From assembly GCA_947379865.1 (NCBI GenBank), contig CANCOY010000061.1, positions 1-23,422 on the forward strand: a DNA stretch of 23,422 nt, in the 5' to 3' direction. Shown here piece after piece: positions 1-7,521 of the stretch. Source of the stretch: Acetobacteraceae bacterium. GTDB lineage: Bacteria > Pseudomonadota > Alphaproteobacteria > Zavarziniales > Zavarziniaceae. The stretch's first letter is position 1. Every line of letters begins with the position of its first letter. The position numbers and the translations under genes are program-made. Under the pieces are notes generated by a model, which saw only the letters and a program-made list of their open reading frames with translations, was not told the DNA's origin and did no database searches.

Positions 1-291
1 CAGAAAACCAACGCGCCCCGGCCCGCCGATGCACCGGCCCGCCCGCTGAAAAAGCTGTCATCGAAGGATGCCCGCGAACTCGACCTGCTCGCCAAAAAGA
101 TCGAGGACCTGGGCAAGGAGATTGCGACGCTGGAAAAGCGCCTGGCCGATACGGCTCTTTTTGCCCGCGACCCGGCAACCTTCCAGATCTCAGCCGACCG
201 CATGACCGCAGCCGTTGCCGAGCGCGCCAGCGCCGAGGAACGCTGGCTGGAACTGGAAATGAAGCGCGAAGAACTGGCCGCCGGGGGCTGA
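1..291 (+). CDS. ABC-F family ATPase, C-terminal fragment (Uup-like)
   Basis: This is the last 96 codons of a gene that begins outside the window; frame 1 is open from the first base to TGA at 289-291. The visible part is a charged Pro/Ala linker followed by a basic stretch (LKKLSSKDARELD) and a long Glu/Lys/Leu heptad-rich helix (KIEDLGKEIATLEKRLAD, then ERWLELEMKREEL). This is the coiled-coil C-terminal domain typical of Uup-type ABC-F proteins, soluble ATPases that act on the ribosome or branched DNA rather than as transporters. No nucleotide-binding motif lies in the window, so the family call rests on the coiled-coil tail alone. The gene is convergent with pqqE, 13 bp away. Confidence 0.7.
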   Translation, partial: QKTNAPRPADAPARPLKKLSSKDARELDLLAKKIEDLGKEIATLEKRLADTALFARDPATFQISADRMTAAVAERASAEERWLELEMKREELAAGG

Positions 292-298
292 ACCCGGC
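280..298. terminator. stem-loop at the ABC-F / pqqE convergent junction
   Basis: GCCGGG (280-285) and CCCGGC (293-298) form a perfect 6-bp stem around a 7-nt loop that contains the ABC-F stop codon. It lies just before the pqqE stop at 305-307. The position between two convergent stops suits a bidirectional terminator, but there is no T-tract on either side, so the termination role is inferred. Confidence 0.4.
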
Positions 299-304
299 AC
301 AGCC

Positions 305-1411
305 TCAGGCCGGTTTCAGGCCGCCGATCTGGCGATAGACGAAATCGTCGGCCTCGCGCGTGGCTTCCTCGCTGGCGAGGCTTACCATCGCCGCATGGTC
401 GGGGGAGCGGGCGCAGGCGGGGTCTGTGGCACCGGCATTGCCGACCAACGCCATGGCCTGGCAGCGGCAGCCACCCCAGTCGATCTCGCGCCGGTCGCAG
501 GTGCGGCAGGGTTCTGCCATCCAGGCTGTGCCGCGATAGGCCTCGAAGGCGGGCGAATCAGCCCAGATCGCCGCCAGGGGCCGGTCGCGGACGTTCTCGA
601 AGACGAGGCCGGGGATGGAGGGGGCGGCATGGCAGGGCAGTACCTCGCCCAGCGGATTAACCACCAGAAACTGCCGACCCCAGCCACCCATGCAGGCCTT
701 GGGGCGGGCGGCGTAATAATCCGGCACCACATAATCGATGGCGAGAACGCCCTTCAGGCGCACCCGTGCCGCTGTAACGATCTCGGTGGCGCGGTCCAAC
801 TGGCTGCGGCTGGGCATCAGGGCGGCGCGGTTCGCCAGCGCCCAGCCATAATACTGCACATGCGCCACTTCCAGACGATGGGCGCCAAGCTCCACCGCAA
901 GGTCGATGATGGCTTCCAGCCGGTCGAGGTTCTGCCGGTGGACGGGGGCGTTGAGGGTCAGCGCCAGGCCCGCCTCGCGCACTTGTGCTGCCACCAGCAG
1001 CTTGCGGCGGTGGGCATCCTTCAGGCCGCCGATGCGGTCGGCACTGGCAGGGTCGGCGTCCTGGACCGAGATCTGCACATGGTCGAGGCCGGCTGAGGCC
1101 AGCGCCTGCATGCGGCCCGGCTCGGCCAGCACGGCAGAGGTGATGAGATTGCTGTAGAGGCCAAGGCGCGCGGCCTCCGCCACTAGTTCATCAAGATCGG
1201 CCCGCACCAGCGGCTCTCCGCCAGAGAAGTGCACCTGCAGCACGCCAAGCGTGGCGGCCTCCGCCAGCACGCGCTTCCACTCCGCTGTGCCAAGCTCGGC
1301 CGACGCGCGGGCGAGGTCGACGGGATTGGAGCAATAGGGGCAGCGTAGTGGGCAGCGGTGGGTGAGTTCCGCCAGCAGCGCCAGGGGCGGTTCGGGCCGG
1401 GGGCTGCTCAT
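305..1411 (-). CDS. pqqE: PqqE, radical SAM PqqA peptide cyclase
   Basis: A 368-residue radical SAM enzyme that forms the Glu-Tyr carbon-carbon cross-link in PqqA, the first committed step of PQQ synthesis, working with PqqD. The SAM cluster motif is C20-x3-C24-x2-C27 (THRCPLRCPYCSNP), followed by the FSGGEP motif. The C-terminal SPASM region supplies auxiliary Fe-S cysteines: KACMGGWG, LPCHAAP, EPCRTCDRR, GGCRCQAM and DPACARSP. Length matches the family (about 370-390). The start ATG at 1411 overlaps the pqqD stop by 4 bp (ATGA), so translation is probably coupled. It is the last gene of the pqqABCDE operon. Confidence 0.97.
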   Translation of the reverse strand: MSSPRPEPPLALLAELTHRCPLRCPYCSNPVDLARASAELGTAEWKRVLAEAATLGVLQVHFSGGEPLVRADLDELVAEAARLGLYSNLITSAVLAEPGRMQALASAGLDHVQISVQDADPASADRIGGLKDAHRRKLLVAAQVREAGLALTLNAPVHRQNLDRLEAIIDLAVELGAHRLEVAHVQYYGWALANRAALMPSRSQLDRATEIVTAARVRLKGVLAIDYVVPDYYAARPKACMGGWGRQFLVVNPLGEVLPCHAAPSIPGLVFENVRDRPLAAIWADSPAFEAYRGTAWMAEPCRTCDRREIDWGGCRCQAMALVGNAGATDPACARSPDHAAMVSLASEEATREADDFVYRQIGGLKPA

Positions 1412-1698
1412 GCCGCCACAAACCCCTTGTCGGCCAGCGACCCCAGCAAAGCGAGCACGTCGGCTGCAATCACCTCGCGCGGGGCGCCAAAGGTTGTGGC
1501 CAGATCATCACAGAGGGCGCCAACGCTCGTCTTGCCATCAATCCGCTTGAGGATCTCCAACGCGATTTCGTCGGGCACGATCAGGCGTTCGGGGGCAAGC
1601 AGGGTCCAGCGGTCGCGGGCGGCGTCGTGGCGCAGCTTCACCCCCGGTGCCAGACGCGGCACACTGGCCTCACCCAGGTTGGCGGGTGCGGCACTCAT
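1408..1698 (-). CDS. pqqD: PqqD, PqqA-binding chaperone (RiPP recognition element)
   Basis: A 96-residue winged-helix protein that binds the PqqA precursor and presents it to PqqE. The stretch PGVKLRHDAARDRWTLLAPE followed by EIALEILKRIDG is characteristic of PqqD; the usual length is about 90-100 residues. The frame stays open upstream into pqqC, but the ATG at 1698 is preferred. It overlaps the pqqC stop as ATGA and gives the normal family length, whereas the 30-residue extension is only pqqC sequence read in another frame. It is a separate gene here, not fused to pqqC or pqqE as in some methylotrophs. Confidence 0.95.
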   Translation of the reverse strand: MSAAPANLGEASVPRLAPGVKLRHDAARDRWTLLAPERLIVPDEIALEILKRIDGKTSVGALCDDLATTFGAPREVIAADVLALLGSLADKGFVAA

Positions 1699-2408
1699 GG
1701 CGCGGGGACAAAGGCGCCCGGCGGGATCATGCCCGGCGCCACATAGGCATGGTGCAGGGCATCCAGCTGCGCCCACAGCACATTGCACTTGAAGATCAGG
1801 GCATTGGCCACAGCGTCCTGCAACTCCGCCGTCACCGCATGCTGCTTCACATAGGCCAGCGCCCAGTCGGCATCGCGCGGGGCCTGGCTGAGGCGGGCGT
1901 TAAAATAGGAGAGCGTCTCGGCGGTCACAAAATCATAGCCGGCCAGCATGCCCGAAACCCGGTTGGAGATGATCCCGGGCGAGAACATTTCCGTCAGCGA
2001 CGAGGCGATGGCCTCAAGCAAAGGCCGTTCACGGACAAAGGCGACATAGGCGTCCACGGCAAATTTCGTGGCCGGCAGAATGCCTGCCTCGGACAGCACA
2101 TAGGCGCGGTCCAGGCCCAGACCGTCGGTCAGCTTCAGCCAGCGGGCGATGCCGCCGTCGCCGGGCGCCACCCCGTCATGGTCGTCCAGCCGTTGGCGCC
2201 ACAGGCGGCGGATGTCGGAATCGGGGGTGCGGGCGATCAGGGCGGCGTCCTTCAGGGGGATGCGGCTCTGATAGTAATAGCGGTTCAGCGCCCAGGCCTG
2301 GACCTGCCCACGGTTCAGCTTGCCGCCATGCAGCAGGCCGTGAAAGGGGTGGTTGGCGTGATAGCGCTCGGCGCCAATGGCGCGCAGGCGGGCTTCGATA
2401 TCGCTCAT
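1695..2408 (-). CDS. pqqC: PqqC, pyrroloquinoline-quinone synthase
   Basis: A 237-residue cofactor-free oxidase of the TenA/PqqC helical fold. It catalyses the last step of PQQ synthesis, the ring closure and eight-electron oxidation of AHQQ to PQQ, in the cytoplasm. The N-terminal HANHPFHGLLHGGKLN segment, the NRYYYQSRIPLKDA helix and the HAVTAELQDAVANALIFKCNVLW C-terminal helix (abridged here by its landmarks) are family hallmarks. Length is close to the usual 240-250. The ATG at 2408 has AGGA about 4 nt upstream and lies 22 bp after the pqqB stop; the 3' end overlaps pqqD by 4 bp. Confidence 0.96.
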   Translation of the reverse strand: MSDIEARLRAIGAERYHANHPFHGLLHGGKLNRGQVQAWALNRYYYQSRIPLKDAALIARTPDSDIRRLWRQRLDDHDGVAPGDGGIARWLKLTDGLGLDRAYVLSEAGILPATKFAVDAYVAFVRERPLLEAIASSLTEMFSPGIISNRVSGMLAGYDFVTAETLSYFNARLSQAPRDADWALAYVKQHAVTAELQDAVANALIFKCNVLWAQLDALHHAYVAPGMIPPGAFVPAP

Positions 2409-2430
2409 GTGTCCTGCGTTTCGTTCGACG

Positions 2431-3357
2431 TCAGAGGTCGATGATCATCCCGTCCTCTGCCACATGCCAGCCTGCGGCCTCAAGCTCCTGCCGCTCGGCC
2501 GAGTCCCGTGCCAGGACCGGGTTCGAATTGTTGATGTGGATGAAGTAGCGCGTTGGCCCGCTGACGCTGGCCAGCCCGGCGATGCTGCCATCCGGCCCCG
2601 ACATGCTGACATGGCCCATGCGCCGCCCGGTCTTGGGACCAATGCCGGCGCGCACCATCTCGTCGTCCTGCCACAGGGTGCCATCAAGAAAAAGCAGGTC
2701 GGCGCCCGCTGCCCGCGCCCGGATCTCGGCTGTGATCATGGCGCAGCCCGGCATATAGACGAGGCGCTTGCCACCACCGATTTCAGCAATCTCCAGGCCG
2801 ATCACGTCTTCGCTGAGGGCGCCGGTTTCCACCGGCCCCGGGCCTTCAAGCCAGAGGGGGACCTTGCCCGGTACCGCAAAGGGCGTGACCTGCAGGCGTG
2901 CCGGGCCGGATGGCGGCACCAGGGGCTGTGCCACGTCGAGGGCCAGGGGCAGGCGTGCCACCTTCTCGCGGTTCAGCACTTCGAACACCGGATTGGCATC
3001 AAGCACGGCATGCACGCGCGGCGTGGCATAAAGCGACAGCGGCTGTCCTTCACGCAGGGTCAGCAGCCCGGCGATGCGGTCCACATCAGCAGAGGTCAGC
3101 ACCACACCCTGGATGGGGCTGTGCCGGGGAGACTGGCGGGGGTGGAGGGCCGGTGTGCGCTCGATCTGGATGCGCAGCTCAGGCGCCGCGTCCAGCAGGA
3201 ACCAGTTGCCGTCACCAGCCGAGACGGCAAGGGAGGTCTGGGTCAGGGAAGGGGTTGCCGGGTCGCCGGCACGGGCGCGGGCGCAATTTGGCCCGAGCGA
3301 ATTCCACTGCGGGAAGCCGCCACCAGCGGCGGCCCCCAGCACGATTACCTGTACCAT
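2431..3357 (-). CDS. pqqB: PqqB, metallo-beta-lactamase-fold PQQ biosynthesis oxygenase
   Basis: A 308-residue MBL-fold protein. PqqB homologues hydroxylate the tyrosine of the cross-linked Glu-Tyr unit during PQQ synthesis. The start VQVIVLGAAAGGGFPQWN and the end YFIHINNSNPVL are near-invariant PqqB signatures. As usual for PqqB, the canonical HxHxDH site is degenerate (TSADVDRIAGLL), while MGHVSMSG and PGCAMIT are retained. Length is normal (about 300-310). The ATG at 3357 has GGAG (3362-3365) about 4 nt upstream, immediately after the stem-loop that separates pqqB from pqqA. Confidence 0.97.
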   Translation of the reverse strand: MVQVIVLGAAAGGGFPQWNSLGPNCARARAGDPATPSLTQTSLAVSAGDGNWFLLDAAPELRIQIERTPALHPRQSPRHSPIQGVVLTSADVDRIAGLLTLREGQPLSLYATPRVHAVLDANPVFEVLNREKVARLPLALDVAQPLVPPSGPARLQVTPFAVPGKVPLWLEGPGPVETGALSEDVIGLEIAEIGGGKRLVYMPGCAMITAEIRARAAGADLLFLDGTLWQDDEMVRAGIGPKTGRRMGHVSMSGPDGSIAGLASVSGPTRYFIHINNSNPVLARDSAERQELEAAGWHVAEDGMIIDL

Positions 3358-3367
3358 GTCACTCCGA

Positions 3368-3386
3368 CGGGCGGCCGGGCCGCCCG
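3368..3386 (-). promoter_or_regulatory. pqqA-pqqB intercistronic stem-loop
   Basis: CGGGCGGC (3368-3375), a 3-nt loop and GCCGCCCG (3379-3386) form a perfect 8-bp, all-G/C hairpin. It sits 29 bp past the pqqA stop and about 10 nt before the pqqB start, beside the pqqB ribosome-binding site. Similar structures in other pqq operons are thought to attenuate or process the transcript so that the substrate peptide PqqA is made in excess over the enzymes. That function is inferred here from position. Confidence 0.55.
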
Positions 3387-3415
3387 CCGCTCACAATGAG
3401 GGCGCGAGGCCGAGA

Positions 3416-3499
3416 TCAATCAGCGAGGTCGGCGCAGGCGTAGCAGTTGATTTCCATGCCGACGGAGATCTCGACAAACTTGGGGGTCTTCCAGGCCAT
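3416..3499 (-). CDS. pqqA: PqqA, PQQ precursor peptide
   Basis: A 27-residue ribosomal peptide, the substrate from which PQQ is cut. It reads MAWKTPKFVEISVGMEIN followed by CYACADLAD. The obligatory E-x3-Y unit is E16 and Y20, and the W-x-x-P start and VGME segment match alphaproteobacterial PqqA. The ATG at 3499 is preceded by GAGGA with 6 nt of spacing. It lies 5' of pqqB on the same strand, as in all canonical pqqABCDE operons. Cysteines at positions 19 and 22 flank the modified tyrosine. Confidence 0.95.
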   Translation of the reverse strand: MAWKTPKFVEISVGMEINCYACADLAD

Positions 3500-3550
3500 G
3501 GTCTTTCCTCTACCAGGTTGCGTCCGGTCGGTATGCCGAACTTCAAGGTC

Positions 3551-3580
3551 TATATTGGTGGTTCCCCTCGCCTGATGCAA
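3551..3580 (-). promoter_or_regulatory. candidate pqqA promoter
   Basis: On the minus strand TTGCAT (3575-3580) and AATATA (3551-3556) are 18 bp apart and lie 52 bp upstream of the pqqA start. This is the only AT-containing patch in the 111-bp gap, but both boxes are imperfect sigma-70 matches, so this is a weak guess. Confidence 0.25.
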
Positions 3581-3582
3581 GG

Positions 3583-3602
3583 CCGGCTGGCGCATCAGCC
3601 GG
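3583..3602 (-). terminator. stem-loop after the substrate-binding protein gene
   Basis: CCGGCTG (3583-3589) and CAGCCGG (3596-3602) form a perfect 7-bp stem with a 6-nt loop, starting 8 bp past the stop codon of the upstream minus-strand gene. It could separate that gene from the pqq operon. No T-run follows, so it may instead be only a 3'-end stabiliser. Confidence 0.4.
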
Positions 3603-3610
3603 GTGGCGCG

Positions 3611-4615
3611 TCAGAATGTCAGATCATCGCGCATGAGGCCGGCCGGCAGGGGTGCCGGAACCTCTGGCCCCAGCACCTGCGCCAGCCGCTTGGCCAGATC
3701 ATTCAGGCGGGCGCTGTCGAGGGCGCCCCAATGGGTCACCTCACCATCGGCATGGGCGGCCCTCAGACTGGCCAGCATGGCCGTATCGGCGCCGGGATAG
3801 AGGCGGGCAAGGGGTATCCAGGTCTTGGCATCGCTGGCAAGCAGATGGCTGGCCGCCCGGCTCGCCGCAAAAAAGGCGCTCAGGCTGGTGGGCTTGCGCT
3901 GCATGCCGGCATCGCGGAAGGCCCAGACGGCGGTGGGGATCTGCCCCTCGACGCCAAAACCACGCGCCAGGGCATCGCTGCCGATCAGGCGGACATGGCC
4001 CTGCCGGGCAAGCATGGCGGCTTCTGGTGCGTCTGCCACCAGGGCATCGATGGTGCCGGCCCGCAGTTGGCCGGCAAGGCCGGGCAGGGGGCCAAAGGTG
4101 CGGGCAGTCAGATCGAGGTTGAGGCGGCTGGCCGAAAGGGCCGCAGCCCTGATCATCAGCCAGGTGGGGTTGCCGGCGTCATGGCCAATGCCGATCCGCC
4201 GGTCCACCAGATCAGCGAGGGCGGTGATCTGGCTGTTGCGGGGCACCATGACCGCGGCAGGGGCGATGCTGGCGGCGACACAGGCGATGTCAGCACCCCC
4301 TGCGCGCTGGCGGGCGGCCCACAGCCAGTCGGTCCGGATGACGTCCACATCACCCTTGAGAAGGGCCTGCCGCGCCTCCTCTTCGCTGCCATAGGGGCGG
4401 GTGACCAGTTTGAACCCATTGCTGGTATCTAGGCCCGCGGCCGCCATGGTGGCCAGCAGGGCGCGCTCGTTGCCGGTCACAACCTCGGCAACGCGCATGG
4501 CTTCCTGGGCCTGGGCAGCCCCACCAAGGCCGAAAAGGGCAACAAGAATGACAAGCCCGCTCCTCAGGCGATGGCAGGAGAGGGCAGGGGCGGCGGGAGA
4601 GCGGAGTTCAGGCAT
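3611..4615 (-). CDS. periplasmic NitT/TauT-type substrate-binding protein (orphan)
   Basis: A 334-residue predicted secreted protein. After a basic N-region, the hydrophobic segment LVILVALFGLGGAAQA (residues 21-36) ends in an AQA|QE signal-peptidase I site. The mature part resembles THI5/SsuA-like solute-binding proteins: KGDVDVIRTDWLWAARQRAGG, MVPRNSQITALADLVDRRIGIG (landmarks only), a hinge-like GNPTWLMI, and LRAGTIDALVADAPEAAML. No permease or ATPase gene is adjacent. The ATG at 4615 is chosen because it places the signal peptide at the N-terminus; the frame is open further upstream but runs through the divergent gene. The gene sits immediately 5' of pqqA on the same strand, which suggests a link to PQQ or its enzymes. 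The ligand is unknown. Confidence 0.75.
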   Translation of the reverse strand: MPELRSPAAPALSCHRLRSGLVILVALFGLGGAAQAQEAMRVAEVVTGNERALLATMAAAGLDTSNGFKLVTRPYGSEEEARQALLKGDVDVIRTDWLWAARQRAGGADIACVAASIAPAAVMVPRNSQITALADLVDRRIGIGHDAGNPTWLMIRAAALSASRLNLDLTARTFGPLPGLAGQLRAGTIDALVADAPEAAMLARQGHVRLIGSDALARGFGVEGQIPTAVWAFRDAGMQRKPTSLSAFFAASRAASHLLASDAKTWIPLARLYPGADTAMLASLRAAHADGEVTHWGALDSARLNDLAKRLAQVLGPEVPAPLPAGLMRDDLTF

Positions 4616-4696
4616 CTGACAATCCAAGCACCGGTATGTGGCGATAGCATGGCGGGAAGGCTTGTGGAGCCGGGCCTCCTTCTCTACCCATGGATC

Positions 4697-6457
4697 ATGT
4701 CGCACGCAAAGCAGGAGCGCGCCCGCGCGTTGCTTGGCCAGGCGGTCCAGGCCTTTCGTGCCGGACGCCCGGACCTTGCCCGTGCGCGCGCGCTTGAGGC
4801 GGTGCAGGCCGACCCAAAATCTGGCGAGGCCCATCACCTGATCGGCGTCATTGCCCTGCGCGCCGGCCAGCCAGCGGCTGGAATCGAGGCTCTGTCGCGT
4901 GCTGCCGCCCTTCGCCCCCGCGATGCCGCGACCCATGCCGATCTGGGTGCTGCCCTGCTGATGACGGGCGCTGCCGCCCAGGCGTTGGAGCCCTTGGGCC
5001 GGGCAGCCGTTCTGGCGCCGCGATCCGCCGATGTGCATTTCAACCTTGGCTATGCCCAGGGGCAGGCTGGCCGCCATGATCTAGCCGAAGCGTCCTATCG
5101 GACGGCGCTGGAAATCGGGCCGGAGACAGTTGATGTACTGAATAACCTTGCCGGCGCCCTGCAGGCCCAGGGCAAGGCGGATGCCGCCATCGCCACCTAT
5201 CGCCGTGCTCTTGACCGGCCCGAGGCGGGGCCGGATGTGCTGGCCAATCTGGCCCTGAGCCTTGAGACCCTGAATGAGCTTGGCGGTGCGGCAGAAGCGG
5301 TCTCCCGTCTGCTGGCCCGCGCCCCTGGCCATCCCCGTGGCCGCCTGATGGAGGCGGTGCTGCTGCGCCGCAAGGGTGACCTTGCGGAGGCGCTTGCCCG
5401 CCTTGATGCACTGACGGTGGGGGCAGACCCGGCCCTGCGGCCGGATGTGGAGGCTGAGCGGGGTCTGGTGCTTGACCGGCTGGACCGGCCAGACGATGCC
5501 TTTGCTGCTTTTTCAGCCGGCAAGGCGGCCAAGCGCGCCCGAGCCCTTGCCCAGGGCCTCGATCCCGCCCGGCCACGGCAGGCGGCAAAGGCGCTGGAAC
5601 GCTGGTTCACCCCGGCGCGGGTGGCATCATGGCCTGCGGCTGCGGCTGGTGCCCCGTCTCACGGGCGTCAGGCGCCCGTATTCTTTGTGGGCTTTCCCCG
5701 CTCGGGCACGACCCTGATGGAGGAAATGCTTGGCAGCCATCCGGCCCTTGCCACCACGGGCGAGCGCAGCCCGCTGGAAGCCGTGCTTGGCCCCTGGCGG
5801 CGGGGCCGCAATGGCATTGCCTATCCCGATGTGCTCGATACCCTCGACGAGGCAGCCATCGCCGATCTCAGGGTTGCGTTCTGGCGCCATGCCGACGCCG
5901 CAACGCGGCAGCCCGGCCGCCGCCTGCTCGACAAACTTCCCCTTAACCTGATTGAACTGGGTCCCATCCAGCGGATTTTTCCCGAGGCGCAGATCATCGT
6001 TGCCCTGCGCGACCCGCGCGATGTGGTGCTGTCCTGCTTCATGCAGGATTTCCAGCTCAACGACGCCATGGCGGGGTTTCTTGATTTAGGTGATGCCGCT
6101 CGCCTCTATGACGCGGTGATGGGCCTGTGGCGGCATTACCGCACCACCCTGTCACTTTCCTGGCATCAGTACCGCTATGAAGATCTGGTGGATGATCCCG
6201 AGGCTGTAACCCGGGGGGTGTTCAGCTTTCTGAACCTGCCCTGGGATCCGGCCGTGCTCGACTGGCGCAGCCGCCAGACCGGTCGGTTCATCGCCACCCC
6301 CAGCCGTCATGCGGTGACCGAGCCCCTCAACCGCCGCGCCATTGGCCGCTGGAAACGCTATGCCAGGGCCATGGAACCGGTACTGTCGCTACTGGCGCCC
6401 TATGTTGCGGAATATGGCTATGCGGCCGAAGAGCCCACGCGGGATGCAAGCCCCTGA
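4697..6457 (+). CDS. TPR-repeat sulfotransferase family protein
   Basis: A 586-residue two-domain protein. Residues 1 to about 300 are tandem tetratricopeptide repeats (for example AHHLIGVIALRAGQPAAGIE, THADLGAALLMTGAAAQAL and VHFNLGYAQGQAGRHDLAE). From about residue 325 a PAPS-type sulfotransferase domain follows, with the 5'-phosphosulfate loop VGFPRSGTTLMEEMLGSHP and the 3'-phosphate motif ALRDPRDVVLSCFMQDF. It probably transfers sulfate from PAPS to an unknown acceptor recognised through the TPR part; an acceptor peptide or glycan is inferred only. The ATG at 4697 begins the first TPR helix. An ATG at 4649 is an alternative, and neither has a good ribosome-binding site. It is divergent from the binding-protein gene, and its last 40 bp overlap the convergent DUF2817 gene. 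Confidence 0.85.
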   Translation: MSHAKQERARALLGQAVQAFRAGRPDLARARALEAVQADPKSGEAHHLIGVIALRAGQPAAGIEALSRAAALRPRDAATHADLGAALLMTGAAAQALEPLGRAAVLAPRSADVHFNLGYAQGQAGRHDLAEASYRTALEIGPETVDVLNNLAGALQAQGKADAAIATYRRALDRPEAGPDVLANLALSLETLNELGGAAEAVSRLLARAPGHPRGRLMEAVLLRRKGDLAEALARLDALTVGADPALRPDVEAERGLVLDRLDRPDDAFAAFSAGKAAKRARALAQGLDPARPRQAAKALERWFTPARVASWPAAAAGAPSHGRQAPVFFVGFPRSGTTLMEEMLGSHPALATTGERSPLEAVLGPWRRGRNGIAYPDVLDTLDEAAIADLRVAFWRHADAATRQPGRRLLDKLPLNLIELGPIQRIFPEAQIIVALRDPRDVVLSCFMQDFQLNDAMAGFLDLGDAARLYDAVMGLWRHYRTTLSLSWHQYRYEDLVDDPEAVTRGVFSFLNLPWDPAVLDWRSRQTGRFIATPSRHAVTEPLNRRAIGRWKRYARAMEPVLSLLAPYVAEYGYAAEEPTRDASP

Positions 6458-7521
6458 AGGGCTCGGCTAACCACGGCGCTGGCTCGTTCCAGCACGGCTG
6501 TGCGCCAGGCATCTTCATCAGGATAGAAGGCATCGCGGATCAGGGCCTTGATCGCCTTGCCCTGTTCGCTGGCAAGGTCGCCGTGGAGGTGCAGCCAGTT
6601 ATCCTGCCTCACCGCATCCAGCACCACACTGGTGGGCCGGGTGCCAAATTCAAGCGCCACATAGGAAAGCCAGGCCGGCGCCAGGGCGCGGGCGAGGCCA
6701 CCGTCCATGGTGCCGGTGAGGCGGGCCGATGTGGAGTTTCCTGATACAGTAGAGGTTACGCCATCACCATACCAGGCCTGCGCCAGGGCAAATAGCGGAT
6801 CGTCGGGTGCAAGTTCGGTAATGATCTCGCCATAGCCAAAGGGGCCAAGGCCGGTATGGAAATCGATGGCGGCCACCGACGTGGCGCCAGCCAGTTCCCG
6901 GCGCGCGATCTCCTCCAGGGTCAGCCGCGACCAGGTGGGTTGGCTGCCGCCATACCAGACACCATCGGCATGGCGATATTGGCCGGAGGAGACGGCGGCC
7001 TGCATGGCCATGGCCCCATTGGCGCTGGAATAGGCCCGCAGCGTCTCCCGCGCGGCCGCCATGATCTCTGGCGACAGGCTGGGCGGGTTGATGGCATCAA
7101 AAAGCAGATCGTAGGCAGGGTTTTCTGGCAGCGGGCCAGAGAAGTCGACGAAATTGCGGTTGAGGTCGACGTTATCTTCTGTAACGCGACGCGTCCAGGC
7201 AAAGCCATGGGGATTGATGGCATGGACAAGGACGACAGCAAGATCAGTTGGCAGATCATTGAGGGCGCCGCTGCGCAAGAGAGCCACCTGCACGCCCGAG
7301 CCGCAATGCCCCTCCACCCCATGGGTGGCCGAGATCAGAACCAGCCGGCGTGTGGCCTCCGGCGGGCCCAGCACGGCCACATCGGTGGCAAGCGGACTGC
7401 CATCTGGCCCTGCCAGCGGATGGGGAATGGCGCGCAGCCGTGCCCCGGCGGCATCGGCCGCAGCCAGGAATTTCTGCCGCGCCTCGCCAAAAGTGGGAGA
7501 GAAATGTGTCTGCGGGTCCAT
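6418..7521 (-). CDS. DUF2817 family M14-like zinc carboxypeptidase/amidase
   Basis: A 367-residue protein with the fold and metal motifs of DUF2817, a branch of the M14 carboxypeptidase clan. Visible motifs are SATHGVEGHCGSG (H67, E70, zinc ligands), NPHGFAWTRR, VDLNRNFVDF, AIDFHTGLGPFG (third ligand His) and VALEFGTRP (catalytic Glu). No signal peptide is seen, so it is probably cytoplasmic. The ATG at 7521 is preferred because GGAGGG lies 4 nt upstream. A second in-frame ATG at 7539 arises from an 18-bp tandem duplication. The gene follows dgcA by about 37 bp and likely belongs to its operon. It may remove a D-glutamyl or related residue from a peptide or amide; the substrate is unproven. 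The 3' end overlaps the convergent sulfotransferase gene. Confidence 0.8.
   Translation of the reverse strand: MDPQTHFSPTFGEARQKFLAAADAAGARLRAIPHPLAGPDGSPLATDVAVLGPPEATRRLVLISATHGVEGHCGSGVQVALLRSGALNDLPTDLAVVLVHAINPHGFAWTRRVTEDNVDLNRNFVDFSGPLPENPAYDLLFDAINPPSLSPEIMAAARETLRAYSSANGAMAMQAAVSSGQYRHADGVWYGGSQPTWSRLTLEEIARRELAGATSVAAIDFHTGLGPFGYGEIITELAPDDPLFALAQAWYGDGVTSTVSGNSTSARLTGTMDGGLARALAPAWLSYVALEFGTRPTSVVLDAVRQDNWLHLHGDLASEQGKAIKALIRDAFYPDEDAWRTAVLERASAVVSRALQGLASRVGSSAA

Noticed and set aside
395..1096. Long open frame antisense to pqqE
   Set aside because: It lies wholly on the opposite strand of a gene with unmistakable radical SAM motifs. Such frames are common in GC-rich DNA, and its translation shows no recognisable domain.
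1647..3399. Further plus-strand open frames antisense to pqqC and pqqB
   Set aside because: They mirror the codon bias of the real minus-strand genes, and their translations contain no conserved motifs.
3074..4432. 452-codon plus-strand open frame across pqqB, pqqA and the binding-protein gene
   Set aside because: It runs antisense to three supported genes, crosses their intergenic spaces, has Gly/Ala/Arg-rich composition and shows no motif.
4616..5077. N-terminal extension of the binding-protein gene to 488 residues
   Set aside because: It would place the signal peptide about 170 residues inside the protein and overlap the divergent TPR gene; the ATG at 4615 fits a secreted protein.
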